A stretch of DNA of 64,000 nucleotides from a bacterium (GTDB taxonomy: Bacteria; Planctomycetota; Planctomycetia; Pirellulales; Pirellulaceae): the NCBI GenBank assembly GCA_030430075.1, contig JAUIGN010000002.1, positions 124,001-188,000 on the forward strand. The letters are read 5' to 3'. Positions 20,418 through 29,338 of this stretch are shown piece by piece. Each line of letters opens with the position of its first letter. The first letter of the stretch is position 1. Under the pieces are notes generated by a model. It saw only the letters and a program-made list of their open reading frames with translations. It was not told the origin of the DNA and searched no databases. Both the position numbers and the translations under genes were made by a program.

Positions 20418-21077
20418 ATGCCTAGCTTTGAATGCCAAACGTGTGGTGCGACATTTGAATTGCCGCAAGCGACGCTGGACAAGTATCCCGGCTGGGTTCC
20501 GAAGTTCTGCCGCGAGCACTCGCGCAAGAAGACGGGGGCGAAGACGGTCACCCGCAAGAAACGACCTTCGCTACCGAAGTCCGCACCACGGGAAGAAAAC
20601 CTGACGTTGTCGGAAGTCCTGGAGAAGTATACCGAGGGGCCCGATTCGGGGATCTTCACCGACGGCAGCGCCAGCCCGAACCCGGGCCCTGGCGGCTGGG
20701 GTATGGTCTGGGTCGAAGATGGCGAAATCAAGGACGAACAGTACGGCCATGAATCCGGAAAGACCACCAACAACCGGATGGAGCTCTCCGCACTGCTCAA
20801 CGCTTACCAGACGCTACCCGAAGATGCGGCCGTACCCGTCTTCACGGATAGCCGCCTGTGCGTCGACACGATCACTAAGTGGGCCTCCGGTTGGGAAAGC
20901 CGCGGCTGGTCGCGACAAGGAAAACCGCTCAAGAACCTGGACCTGGTCAAACCCCTCTTTGCGCTCTACAAGGCCCATCCCCATTGCCCTTTGAAGTGGA
21001 TCGAAGCCCACTCGGGCTACCGCTGGAACGAGTACGCAGATTCGCTGGCCACGATCTGGATGCGGCCCGTCAAGTAG
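20418..21077 (+). CDS. rnhA: Ribonuclease HI with N-terminal zinc-ribbon-like segment
   Basis: A 219-residue protein; the ATG at 20418 begins MPSFECQTCGATFEL. Residues 6-34 hold C6-x2-C9 and C31-x2-H34, a likely zinc-binding knuckle, followed by a basic linker (~35-60). The RNase HI domain fills ~75-219, with active-site residues D82 (IFTDGSASPNPGPGGWG), E122 (NNRMEL), D144 (VFTDSRL) and D208 (WNEYAD), plus H198 in the flexible loop. All needed catalytic residues are present. It should degrade RNA in RNA:DNA hybrids. N-terminal hybrid-binding domains are known in many RNases H, but a C2CH knuckle is not the usual kind; the role of the knuckle in nucleic-acid binding is inference. Confidence 0.93.
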   Translation: MPSFECQTCGATFELPQATLDKYPGWVPKFCREHSRKKTGAKTVTRKKRPSLPKSAPREENLTLSEVLEKYTEGPDSGIFTDGSASPNPGPGGWGMVWVEDGEIKDEQYGHESGKTTNNRMELSALLNAYQTLPEDAAVPVFTDSRLCVDTITKWASGWESRGWSRQGKPLKNLDLVKPLFALYKAHPHCPLKWIEAHSGYRWNEYADSLATIWMRPVK

Positions 21078-21127
21078 CCTCGCCGCCGGTCGCAAGCCCG
21101 CCGCCCGCCAAGGGGCCCGCCCTAACC

Positions 21128-21393
21128 GCTCGTCGCGGGTCTCCAACAAATGCTCGGCGCGGGTCGCACGCAAATGCTCGGCGCGGGTCTCCCACAAATG
21201 CTCGGCGCGGGTCTCCAACCAACCGCTCGGCGCGGGCATCCCACAAGTGCTCGGCGCGGGTCCCCCACAAGTGCTCGGCGCGGGTCTCCCACAAGCGCTC
21301 GGCGCGGGTCCCCCATAAGTGCTCGGCGCGGGTCCCCCATAAGTGCTCGGCGCGGGTCTCTGACCCCGCCGAAACCGCCGACCGGAGGTCTCC
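21128..21393 (-). repeat. Leader-plus-array repeat family G, locus 1 (about ten 24-bp units)
   Basis: This lies between two converging genes and fills most of the gap 21078-21442. On the minus strand it begins with a leader that includes GGTTTCGGCGGGGTC and GAGACCCGCGCCGAGC, followed by about ten imperfect 24-bp units built on GACCCGCGCCGAGCA plus a variable TTGTGGGA-like spacer. The same leader and unit core occur at 28904, 36232 and 49200. The units are contiguous, without unique spacers, so it is not a CRISPR array. Confidence 0.9.
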
Positions 21394-21442
21394 AATCCCC
21401 CTTCCCCATTCTTACCAACGGCCTGGCCATTCCACGTACCGG

Positions 21443-22672
21443 CTACGCGTGTTCGTCGCGATCCTGGGCAACCATCTCCCGCAACGACTCGGGGCAGTCC
21501 GGCGAGGCAGCCAGGACCCGGCTCCAGTTGGGGATCGCGACTCCACCCGCCGGGTTCTCCAGAAACGACTCGCCCGCCATGCCGATCTGCCGCGAGAATC
21601 CATCGACCGCCTGTTCTTCGTCGTGGCGATTGAATTGCAGGCCGTTGACGACAGCGTCGGCATGGTATTGCCGGATCGCGTCCTGGGCCGACCGCAAGTA
21701 GGCCGCTCGCAAGGTCGCGAAATGCTCCGCTTGAAAAACGGTTCCGCGACTAGCCAGCGTGCGGAAGATCGACGCGCAAATGTCCTTGGCCATCTTCATG
21801 AGGCCCTTGTTCGGATCATCCAGCGAGAGACTCTGGTGCTTGTGTTCGTAAAAGCGGCACAGGTCCACCTGGCAGACACGCTTCTGCGACGTATTCCGGA
21901 AAACTTCCGCCAGGGTCCCCACTTCCAGGCCCCAGTCACTGGGAATCCGATTCGAACGTGCCAAGGAAGCGGTCACCGCAAACTCTCCGGACAGCGGATA
22001 GCGGAACGCGTTCAGATACTGGAGGAACTCATCCGCCCCCAGGACGATCATTAACGACTTGAGCAGCGGTGCCACCAGCAGACGAACGGCACGACCGTGC
22101 ATCCGGTCGGTGACTCGCGCATAGAACGCCTTGCAGAAATCGAAATCCAAGCTCGAATGTGCCATGGGCAGACAGAGTCGAGTCAGCAGGAGGCGATCAT
22201 AGTCCACGATATCGCAGTCATGCAGGGCGAAGGCCTTGAGATTGCGGTCCGCCAAGAGGTAGCCGAACGCCGTCCACACGGAACGTCCCTTGCCGGGCGT
22301 CTCGAGACAGAAGCCGTCATCAATCAGTCGCTTGTACATGCCGGAGACACGGGGTCCGTCCGTCCAGAGGACTTGGGCGCGGGGCCCGAGCGGTTCCAGC
22401 TTGCTGACTGTCTCCCGATAGTCAGCGACATCGGGCGCGAGGCCCAGCGTCACAATGATCGTGTGAATATAGTCGGCATCGACGAGCTGGCCCACGATCT
22501 CGTCGAATGGCTGGGCCCGCATGTCGGACGCCGTCACCGGCAGTACCAGCGCGAGCGGACACTTTTGGGTTGCCTTGCGGAGCGTTTCTTCCAGCGTCGG
22601 TAGTTCGACCTGTGACAGGTCATGCAGGGTCGTGATCGTGCCGTTCTGGGAAAAATCGGGCATCTCTTTCAC
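21443..22672 (-). CDS. Glucosyl-3-phosphoglycerate synthase-like glycosyltransferase
   Basis: A 409-residue GT-A-fold transferase. The N-terminal region has LALVLPVTASDM and HTIIVTLG; GPRVSGMYKRLIDD is followed by GKGRSVWTAFGYLLA and the metal/sugar-nucleotide motif ALHDCDIVDYDRLLLTRL, the pattern of GpgS. Further on come LMIVLGADEFLQYLNAFRYPLSGEFA and GLEVGTLAEVF, both typical of GpgS-type enzymes. It should transfer glucose from a nucleotide sugar to 3-phosphoglycerate, the first step of glucosylglycerate or mannosylglucosylglycerate synthesis, compatible solutes known in planctomycetes. The GH13_18 gene lies upstream on the same strand, 155 bases away, and two further transferases and a HAD phosphatase are divergent from it. 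Exact acceptor is not proven. Confidence 0.85.
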   Translation of the reverse strand: MKEMPDFSQNGTITTLHDLSQVELPTLEETLRKATQKCPLALVLPVTASDMRAQPFDEIVGQLVDADYIHTIIVTLGLAPDVADYRETVSKLEPLGPRAQVLWTDGPRVSGMYKRLIDDGFCLETPGKGRSVWTAFGYLLADRNLKAFALHDCDIVDYDRLLLTRLCLPMAHSSLDFDFCKAFYARVTDRMHGRAVRLLVAPLLKSLMIVLGADEFLQYLNAFRYPLSGEFAVTASLARSNRIPSDWGLEVGTLAEVFRNTSQKRVCQVDLCRFYEHKHQSLSLDDPNKGLMKMAKDICASIFRTLASRGTVFQAEHFATLRAAYLRSAQDAIRQYHADAVVNGLQFNRHDEEQAVDGFSRQIGMAGESFLENPAGGVAIPNWSRVLAASPDCPESLREMVAQDRDEHA

Positions 22673-22827
22673 TCCTTCGCTTGCTGATTCCGCGTCACCT
22701 TCGAATCATCGGTCGCTCACCTTGCCGCCGACGGCCATCCAACACTACCTCGTATCGCTCGACCGATGACGCTCGCCGTTCGCACCGCGAACGGCCATTT
22801 TCGAAACACGACTTGCTGCCAGTATCC

Positions 22828-24534
22828 CTAGCCGGCCTCCCACCAGGCGACCTGGCAGGGCTGCAGCAAGAGGGGCCCCTGGCCGACCGGTCGATCTTCG
22901 ATCAGTTCCCGCCGCAGACGAAACTCGCCCAGCAGGCCGTCCGGCAGCGACCGTTGATTGTCCGAAAAATTGGCCGCCACGACGATCCTTTGTGTGCCGT
23001 CGACGCTGGTCCGCAGAAAAGCCACCAACCCGGGATCGTCCAGCGGAATCACGGCCTGGGCCCCATCAGGGTGGAAGGCCGGCTGGTTCCTGCGAATGGC
23101 CAGCATCGTTCGATAGCCGGCAAAGATCGCGGCCTGCTCCGGATCGTTGGCGAGCGCATCGCGAAGTTCGTCGAACGCGTATTTCTTGCGGTTGATGCGG
23201 CGGGCATGACCTGATTCCTGCATCCCTTGCGTGTCATTCGGGGTGCCGACCAGCGAATGGAAGTACGGCGCGGGAACCCCCTGCAGGGCGAGCATCAACG
23301 CCTGCGAACCAAGCATCCGGGCGACGTCGAGCGACCCATCGTGACCGGGCCGTCGCATCGCGTCCCGCCAACTGATGTTCAACTCGTATGGGCTTAACTC
23401 GCCTGACGGCAGTTGCCGCATGCTGACTTCGCCCCCGCGTTGACGCGTCGCCGCAATCAACCGCTGGAAACGGTCGTCATCAACCAGGCCTTCAAGAGGG
23501 CGAACGCCGATTCCATCGTGCGACGCGGTAAAATTGAACCAGGTCGTGCCGGCCCGCGGCGCCGCCAAGCCACTCAACCATGACGCCAGCGGCCCGGCAT
23601 CTTCGTTGACGTACGCGTCAAAGAGCAACGGCGGCAGGCTGAAATTGTAGACCATGTGGGCTTCGTCGCCGTTGCCGAAGTAGCTGATGTTCTCCGCGTG
23701 GGGGACGTTGGTCTCCGTCAACAAAATGACGTGCGGCGCCACTGCGTTCAGCACTGCCCGGAAGAGCTTGACCACTTCGTGCGTCCGCTCCAGATGAAGG
23801 CAGGTTGTTCCGATCTCCTTCCACAAGAATGCGACCGCATCCAACCGAATCACCCGCGCGCCGCGGGCGATGTACATCAGCAGCACGTCAACCATCTCCA
23901 ACAACAGATCCGGATCGGCGTAGTTGAGGTCGATCTGGTCGGCGCTGAATGTTGTCCAAAGGTGGCGTTCTCCAGCGGCCGTCGCGAACGGTGTGAGCAG
24001 CGGGTGGCTGCGGGGGCGAGTCACCGCCGTCAAGTCCGTTGCCGGATCGACTTCGTGAAACCAGCCGGCGTATCTGGTATCACCGTGCAGGTATCCCTGA
24101 AACCAATCGCTGTGCTGTGAGATATGGTTGAGCACAAGGTCATACATCAGATCGACAGACTCACCCAGCTTCTGCAGGTGGTCCCAATTTCCCAGTTGGG
24201 GATCCACCTGGCGGAAGTCGATCACCGAGAAACCATCGTCCGAGGAATACGGGCAGAAAGGCAAGACATGGACGATGGAAAAGCACGCTTGCAGGCCGTA
24301 CTCCGTGATGAAGCGATTCAAGGTTTCTAAGGTCGGGGTCTCGTCTTCCGCCACCTGGTCGCCATAGGTGATCAGGGTAACATCCGCCTGCGTCCAAAGA
24401 GGACCGACCGGTGGCGCGAACTGCGCTTCAAAACTGTCCGCCAACTGCAACAGCCGAGGAAGAATGGCGTCCGCTTGCTCGCCATAGATCAGACGAAGAT
24501 GGCGCTGGATTTGTGAAGCCGACTCCGCGTTCAT
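22828..24534 (-). CDS. GH13_18 phosphorylase, probably glucosylglycerate phosphorylase
   Basis: A 568-residue GH13 enzyme of the sucrose-phosphorylase subfamily. The ATG at 24534 (MNAESASQIQRHLRLIYG) matches the normal N-terminus; the frame continues upstream but without homology. The catalytic triad is visible: nucleophile D232 in RVIRLDAVAFLWKEIG, acid/base E274 in LLTETNVPH, and D340 in ASHDGIGVRPLEG. HVLPFCPYSSDDGFSVIDF and GVPAPYFHSLVGTPND are subfamily blocks. Members cleave sucrose, sucrose-6-phosphate, glucosylglycerol or glucosylglycerate with phosphate. Next to GpgS, the glucosylglycerate activity is the best guess; sucrose phosphorylase cannot be ruled out. The divergent gene at 24836 leaves a shared 301-base control region. 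Confidence 0.88.
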   Translation of the reverse strand: MNAESASQIQRHLRLIYGEQADAILPRLLQLADSFEAQFAPPVGPLWTQADVTLITYGDQVAEDETPTLETLNRFITEYGLQACFSIVHVLPFCPYSSDDGFSVIDFRQVDPQLGNWDHLQKLGESVDLMYDLVLNHISQHSDWFQGYLHGDTRYAGWFHEVDPATDLTAVTRPRSHPLLTPFATAAGERHLWTTFSADQIDLNYADPDLLLEMVDVLLMYIARGARVIRLDAVAFLWKEIGTTCLHLERTHEVVKLFRAVLNAVAPHVILLTETNVPHAENISYFGNGDEAHMVYNFSLPPLLFDAYVNEDAGPLASWLSGLAAPRAGTTWFNFTASHDGIGVRPLEGLVDDDRFQRLIAATRQRGGEVSMRQLPSGELSPYELNISWRDAMRRPGHDGSLDVARMLGSQALMLALQGVPAPYFHSLVGTPNDTQGMQESGHARRINRKKYAFDELRDALANDPEQAAIFAGYRTMLAIRRNQPAFHPDGAQAVIPLDDPGLVAFLRTSVDGTQRIVVAANFSDNQRSLPDGLLGEFRLRRELIEDRPVGQGPLLLQPCQVAWWEAG

Positions 24535-24835
24535 AGAGTTAACACAACTTTCCCGCATGACGCGAACGGTCAAGGAGGCGGCAGAATCACCCCATCGGCT
24601 TGCCGGATTCCCTTGGTGGCCAGACTCCCCTCTTTGTAGCAATTCAGGTAGAATCTTCAAGCGCCCAGCGAATTCACAGCGGCGCACCCACGGCTGGGAG
24701 ACCAAGTACTCAGTGCGCCCCGGCCTCGACTGGCGCCCCGGCCTCGACTGGCGTGTCACCGCCGGTTCGAGTCCCGGAGCCCGGCGGTTGCCGAGAGGCC
24801 GTCAGGCAATCATTCGAACTCCTGACGATTTCTCG
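24535..24835. promoter_or_regulatory. Divergent intergenic region with an 18-bp tandem duplication
   Basis: The starts at 24534 (minus) and 24836 (plus) are back to back, so this gap should hold promoters for both halves of the solute cluster. Around 24717-24753 an 18-base unit containing GGCCTCGACTGGCG occurs twice in a row. No convincing -35/-10 pair stands out. The repeat could be an operator or a chance duplication. Confidence 0.4.
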
Positions 24836-26386
24836 ATGAAACTCGCTATTCTGCACCACCATCTGAATCGTGGCGGCGTCACGCAGGTCGTGGTAAACCA
24901 CGTGCGTGCCCTCCAGGCGGTCGGCCGGGCGTCGGATGTGGCTGAGATACTGGCATTGCACGGGGGACGCGCCGAGGGTTGGCCGGAATCGGACGAACCG
25001 TGGGGTCCGATTCCGGTCAGGGTCGCCGCCGTCGACGGCCTCGACTATGACCGCGCCCCGCAGCTCGACATCGACACCCTTACCGACCGTATCCTGCGAA
25101 CATTGTCAGCGGCCGGCTGCGGTCCGCAGGAAACGATCCTGCACGTGCACAATCATTCGCTGGGCAAAAATGTGTCGCTACCGGGTGCCGTTCGCCGGTT
25201 GGCCGAGCACGGCTATCGCATTCTGCTTCAAATCCACGACTTTGCGGAAGACTGGCGACCGAATAACTTCAACCGGTTTCAGCAAGCGATGCCCGCTGCG
25301 AGCGTGCAGGAGATTGGGCGATACCTGTACCCGGAGGCCTCCCAGATTCACTACGCCCTCCTGAATCGACGGGATCGCCGGATTGTCCTCGATGGGGAAG
25401 CGGATCCCGGTCGAGTTCACTTTCTCCCCAACCCGGCAAGCGTCGCCGGCTCGCTGCCATCACGGGAAGACGCGTTCCGGCGGTTCTGCCGGATTCACGG
25501 CTTGACGAACACGGGGCAGTTGGTCCTCTATCCCGTCCGCGGCATTCGCCGCAAGAACCTGGGCGAACTCCTCTTATGGGCCGCAATCGCCGCCCCGGGG
25601 ACGACCTTCGCCGTGACGCTGCCGGCGACCAGCGAGGTCGAAGTCCCGTCTTTCCATCGCTGGACCCAATTGGCCGGAGAGCTCGATCTTCCCGTGCTCT
25701 TTAATGTCGGTTTACAGGAAGGAATGTCGTTCGAGGAAAACCTGGCGGCGGCCGATCGGATGATCACGACGAGCGTCGCCGAAGGGTTCGGCCTGGTGTT
25801 CCTCGAGTGTTGGCTCCACCACAGGCCCTTGATTGGACGCAACCTCGCGGAAATCACTCAGGACTTTTGCGAGCAGGGGCTTCAGCTTGATCACCTCGGC
25901 AACTCGCTCGACGTCCCGGTTGCATGGATCGGGGCCGAGGCATTCGTCGCGGGGGCCCTGGAGTTCCACCATGGCCTTTGTCGTGCCTACGGCCAACCGT
26001 TGGATCCGGACAGCGAGACAAAGTTGCGGGCGAGAATCGCTGGCGGAATGATCGACTTTGCAGCCCTCACGACGTCCCAGCAGGCGGCCGTCATTCGGCG
26101 GGCCGTCGGCGACTCATCCGCGGCCGCGGAGATCCTGAATGCAAACCCCTGGATGCGGACGGCGTTGCAACGAAGCCCCGCGGATTGGCAGGAGCGCGTC
26201 GCTGCAAATGCGGCCGTCGTGCGCACGGAATTCTCCCTGGCGACCTGCGGACGCAGGCTGCAGACCATTTATGGAACGCTGTTTGCATCGCGGCAGGACG
26301 ACGTGGCCTCAATCCGGCAACCATTGAATATTTTGCGTTCGTTTTTGGACATCGACCGCTTGTGCCCCCTGCGAATTGAGCCCTGA
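24836..26386 (+). CDS. GT-B (GT4-like) glycosyltransferase
   Basis: A 516-residue protein. The ATG at 24836 gives MKLAILHHHLNRGGVTQVVV, a GT4 N-terminal Rossmann start with the glycine-rich acceptor/donor loop; the frame upstream is open but proline/arginine-rich and without homology. LHVHNHSLGKN and ILLQIHDFAEDWRP fit the N-domain. VLYPVRGIRRKNLGEL and the C-domain motif EGFGLVFLE (E-x7-E) fit retaining GT-B enzymes. The C-terminal ~120 residues are helical and not recognised. It lies 3 bases before a HAD phosphatase gene and 1 kb before another GT4 gene, so it probably adds a sugar in the same solute pathway. The precise donor and acceptor are unknown. Confidence 0.82.
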   Translation: MKLAILHHHLNRGGVTQVVVNHVRALQAVGRASDVAEILALHGGRAEGWPESDEPWGPIPVRVAAVDGLDYDRAPQLDIDTLTDRILRTLSAAGCGPQETILHVHNHSLGKNVSLPGAVRRLAEHGYRILLQIHDFAEDWRPNNFNRFQQAMPAASVQEIGRYLYPEASQIHYALLNRRDRRIVLDGEADPGRVHFLPNPASVAGSLPSREDAFRRFCRIHGLTNTGQLVLYPVRGIRRKNLGELLLWAAIAAPGTTFAVTLPATSEVEVPSFHRWTQLAGELDLPVLFNVGLQEGMSFEENLAAADRMITTSVAEGFGLVFLECWLHHRPLIGRNLAEITQDFCEQGLQLDHLGNSLDVPVAWIGAEAFVAGALEFHHGLCRAYGQPLDPDSETKLRARIAGGMIDFAALTTSQQAAVIRRAVGDSSAAAEILNANPWMRTALQRSPADWQERVAANAAVVRTEFSLATCGRRLQTIYGTLFASRQDDVASIRQPLNILRSFLDIDRLCPLRIEP

Positions 26387-26389
26387 TCC

Positions 26390-27283
26390 ATGGATTCGAG
26401 CACCGTTGAGCTGATCCGCGGCCTCAGCCGGCCTCTGCAGCCGCGTCCGACGCAGACCATCCCGCAATTGAATCGGCTGCCCGGAATTCGGGCAGTGATT
26501 TTCGATATTTACGGCACCTTGCTGATTAGCGCCGCCGGTGACATCACGCTGCAAACCGGCACATCAAATGACGAAGTGTTTCGCGAGGCGCTGATTTCCG
26601 TCGGCCTGACGTCAACTCAGGTGGCCGACTTCACCGCCCAGTTGCTGCAGGAGACGATTGGGGAACACCATCGACGGGCGCGGGATGCCGGCCTCCGCCA
26701 CCCGGAGGTCGATATCGTGGCGGTCTGGCGAGACACCCTCGCGGGGATCGGCCGGCGCGTCCCCAGCCTGGCCCCGGCGACCGAACGGGTCGACCCGGAC
26801 ATCATCGCCGTCCGCTATGAATGCGGCGTCAATCCGGTTTGGCCGATGCCAGACGCGGTAGCTTGCCTGGCAGCACTGGGACGTCGGAACATCCGGCTGG
26901 GCATTGTCAGCAACGCGCAGGCAATGACGGCTCAACTCTTTCCCGCCCTGCTGGGCCAGACGCTGGGCGAGCTCGGGTTTGCCGAGGATCTGCAGTTTTT
27001 CTCGTATCTGTTTGGCGAGTCCAAGCCGGGGCTCGCGATGTTTCGCCAGGCGGCCAAGGTGCTCGCCGGCATGGACATTCCCCCCTCGGGCGTGGTCTAT
27101 GTTGGCAACGATATGTTGAATGACGTTTGGGCAGCGTCACAGGTCGGGTTTCGCACGATACTTTTCGCAGGAGACGAGAGAAGCCTTCGTCTGCGTGCCG
27201 ACAAAGAGCAGGTGCGCGATTGCGCACCGGACGCGATCGTCACTGATTTACCGTCGATAACGGAATGTTTGGGCAATCCGTAA
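26390..27283 (+). CDS. HAD-superfamily hydrolase
   Basis: A 297-residue HAD protein. Motif I is [11 protein letters not shown], with the nucleophile Asp followed by x-Tyr as in haloacid-dehalogenase-like members rather than the usual DxD. Motif II is LGIVSNAQ, motif III the Lys of [10 protein letters not shown], and motif [18 protein letters not shown] helical cap lies between motifs I and II. About 30 extra residues precede motif I. It starts 3 bases after the preceding transferase gene. In a cluster with a GpgS-like synthase, the natural role would be dephosphorylating a glucosyl- or mannosylglucosyl-3-phosphoglycerate intermediate; that is inference, and the DxY motif makes it less certain. 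Confidence 0.85.
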   Translation: MDSSTVELIRGLSRPLQPRPTQTIPQLNRLPGIRAVIFDIYGTLLISAAGDITLQTGTSNDEVFREALISVGLTSTQVADFTAQLLQETIGEHHRRARDAGLRHPEVDIVAVWRDTLAGIGRRVPSLAPATERVDPDIIAVRYECGVNPVWPMPDAVACLAALGRRNIRLGIVSNAQAMTAQLFPALLGQTLGELGFAEDLQFFSYLFGESKPGLAMFRQAAKVLAGMDIPPSGVVYVGNDMLNDVWAASQVGFRTILFAGDERSLRLRADKEQVRDCAPDAIVTDLPSITECLGNP

Positions 27284-27453
27284 AACTCGACGTAGCATTC
27301 AAAGTTGCATTGCCAATCGACTCGGGGACGGGACGTGGAAGCCCGCAACTGGCGGCCTTCGACGGGTCGCTACGGGGTCATTCGTGGCACAAAGACTCAT
27401 CAAACTCCAGTCAATCACTTGTCGCATTCGGGCGATGTGCGAGGGAACAAGCC

Positions 27454-28719
27454 ATGGGACGCAACATCGGTTTTGTATCGACGCGTTTTGCCGGCACGGA
27501 TGGCGTCTCGTTGGAAAGCGCGAAATGGGCGCAAGTCCTGTGGGATCATGAACACCGCAGTTTCTGGTTCGCCGGCCAAATGGATCGCGACCCGGCCGTC
27601 AGCATGATCGCGCCGCAGGCGTGGTTCGGTGCCGACGACATCGCCTACATCAACCGGCACGTTTATGGCAAGTTCACGCGAACGCCCGACATCACGCGGC
27701 TGATCGAATCGTTGGCAGAACACCTCAAGCACCAACTGTACCAGTTCGTACAGAACTTCTCGCTTGAGATTCTCATCATCGAGAACGCCTCGACGATCCC
27801 CATGAACATTCCGTTGGGCGTCGCGATCACCCATTTCGTGGCCGAGACCGGGTTTCCCACCCTGGCCCATCACCACGATTTCTACTGGGAGCGTGACCGT
27901 TTCTCCGTCAATGCCGTGGGCGACTTTTTGTCCATGGCCTTCCCACCCGACTTACCCTCGATCCAGCACGTCACGATCAACTCGTTCGCTCAAGAGGATC
28001 TGAGCCACCGCCGCGGCGTCTCCTCGGCGCTGGTGCCGAACGTCTTGGACTTCGAACAAAGCCCTCCCGAACCCGACGACTATGCCATCTCGCTGCGCCG
28101 CGAGATCGGGCTGGCAGACGACGACGTGATGTTCCTCCAGCCGACACGCGTCGTACCGCGAAAAGGAATCGAGCACTCCATTTCGCTTGTCGCCGAACTG
28201 CGCAATCCAAAATGCAAGCTCGTTATTTCCCACGCTTCGGGTGACGAAGGCAATGAGTATCGCGAAGCCCTCATCGAAATGGCGGACCGGCAGAACGTGG
28301 ACATGCGGTTCATTGATGATCGCATTGATGAGAAGCGACGCGTCGACGACAAGGGGCGCCAAGTGTATACGCTGGGCGATGCCTACGCCGTCGCCGACTT
28401 CATCACCTATCCCAGCCTCTACGAGGGCTTCGGGAATGCCCTCCTGGAAGCGTTCTACTACCGCAAACCGATCCTCGTCAATCGCTACTCAATCTTCATC
28501 GCCGACATCGAGCCACGCGGATTCCAGGTCGTGACCATGGACGGTTACCTCACCCGTGATACCGTAAGGCACGTGCAGCGCGTCATCGATGACCATGCCT
28601 ATCGCACCGCAATGGTCACGCAAAACTACGAGCTGAGTAAGGCCTTCTTCAGCTACACCGTACTACGCCGTAAGCTGCGAGCCGTGCTGACGAATTTCAC
28701 CGGGGTCGACGAACTGTAG
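27454..28719 (+). CDS. GT4-family glycosyltransferase, possibly mannosylglucosylglycerate synthase-like
   Basis: A 421-residue GT4 protein. The ATG at 27454 gives [20 protein letters not shown], where the GTDGVS loop is the usual glycine-rich N-domain motif; upstream open frame shows no homology and overlaps the HAD gene. Other features are [45 protein letters not shown] at the start of the C-domain, and [18 protein letters not shown] with an E-x7-E motif. Such proteins in planctomycetes and some thermophiles have been linked to mannosylglucosylglycerate; the cluster context supports that but does not prove it. Confidence 0.82.
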   Translation: MGRNIGFVSTRFAGTDGVSLESAKWAQVLWDHEHRSFWFAGQMDRDPAVSMIAPQAWFGADDIAYINRHVYGKFTRTPDITRLIESLAEHLKHQLYQFVQNFSLEILIIENASTIPMNIPLGVAITHFVAETGFPTLAHHHDFYWERDRFSVNAVGDFLSMAFPPDLPSIQHVTINSFAQEDLSHRRGVSSALVPNVLDFEQSPPEPDDYAISLRREIGLADDDVMFLQPTRVVPRKGIEHSISLVAELRNPKCKLVISHASGDEGNEYREALIEMADRQNVDMRFIDDRIDEKRRVDDKGRQVYTLGDAYAVADFITYPSLYEGFGNALLEAFYYRKPILVNRYSIFIADIEPRGFQVVTMDGYLTRDTVRHVQRVIDDHAYRTAMVTQNYELSKAFFSYTVLRRKLRAVLTNFTGVDEL

Positions 28720-28730
28720 CCAGGGTCGTT

Positions 28731-28804
28731 CATCAGCCGTGCGGCGTTCGCCACGATTCCGTTGATGGCGGTGAACACCAGGCAGTGATGCGCGCCGGCT
28801 GATG
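28731..28804. other. Long-loop inverted repeat downstream of the GT4 gene
   Basis: CATCAGCCG at 28731-28739 is the exact inverse complement of CGGCTGATG at 28796-28804, 12 bases after the stop codon at 28719. The arms are 56 bases apart. There is no T-run. It could form a cruciform or long-loop RNA hairpin at the 3' end of the operon; chance is possible. Confidence 0.35.
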
Positions 28805-28903
28805 AGTGGGGCGTATCGGGCAAGTGCACCGCAAGCGATGACACACCGATTTGGACTGGATGATTGTTCGTTCAGGAATGATGCTGGGTTGTGCAGGCGG
28901 AAG

Positions 28904-29136
28904 TGGAGACCTGCGGTCAACGGTTTCGGCGGGGTCAGAGACCCGCGCCGAGCAGGTCGACAGTTTCGGTGGGGTCAGAGACCCGCGCCGAGCAGGTCGA
29001 CGGTTTCGGCGGGGTCAGAGACCCGCGCCGAGCAGGTCGACGGTTTCGGCGGGGTCAGAGACCCGCGCCGAGCAGCTTATCCGCGCCGAGCGGGTCGACG
29101 GTTTCGGTGGGGTCAGAGACCCGCGCCGAGCAGCTT
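28904..29136 (+). repeat. Leader-plus-array repeat family G, locus 2 (40-bp units)
   Basis: This sits in the 619-base gap 28720-29338. The leader GGAGACC...CGGTC...GGTTTCGGCGGGGTC...GAGACCCGCGCCGAGC is followed by a tandem repeat of about 40 bp that includes the leader part GGTTTCGG(C/T)GGGGTC, with five good copies and one degenerate short one. So at this locus the whole leader was duplicated, unlike locus 1 where only the short unit expanded. The rest of the gap, 29137-29338, shows nothing I can name. Confidence 0.9.
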
Positions 29137-29338
29137 CAGTATGACCTCGGCCCGCAATGATCGTCGGTGCGCTGGATGCGGGCGATCGATGGGATCCAAA
29201 AACCGATCGGGATGCCCTTTCCGGCGGATCGGCCGAGTAAGATGGAGGGGTTGTCGGTGGCCTGGCGATCTCCCGCCACCGCGTCACTCGCCAATCGGTT
29301 GTGGCCCCCTCTCCGCTCGCACTTGAAGGGCATGCAAA

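Noticed and set aside
21128..21393. A possible CRISPR array, because of regular 24-bp units
   Set aside because: The units are contiguous and vary within themselves; there are no unique spacers of about 30 bases, and no cas genes lie nearby.
20879..22054. 391-codon plus-strand frame through repeat locus 1 and into the GpgS-like gene
   Set aside because: The frame is made of translated tandem repeats joined to antisense of a well-supported gene.
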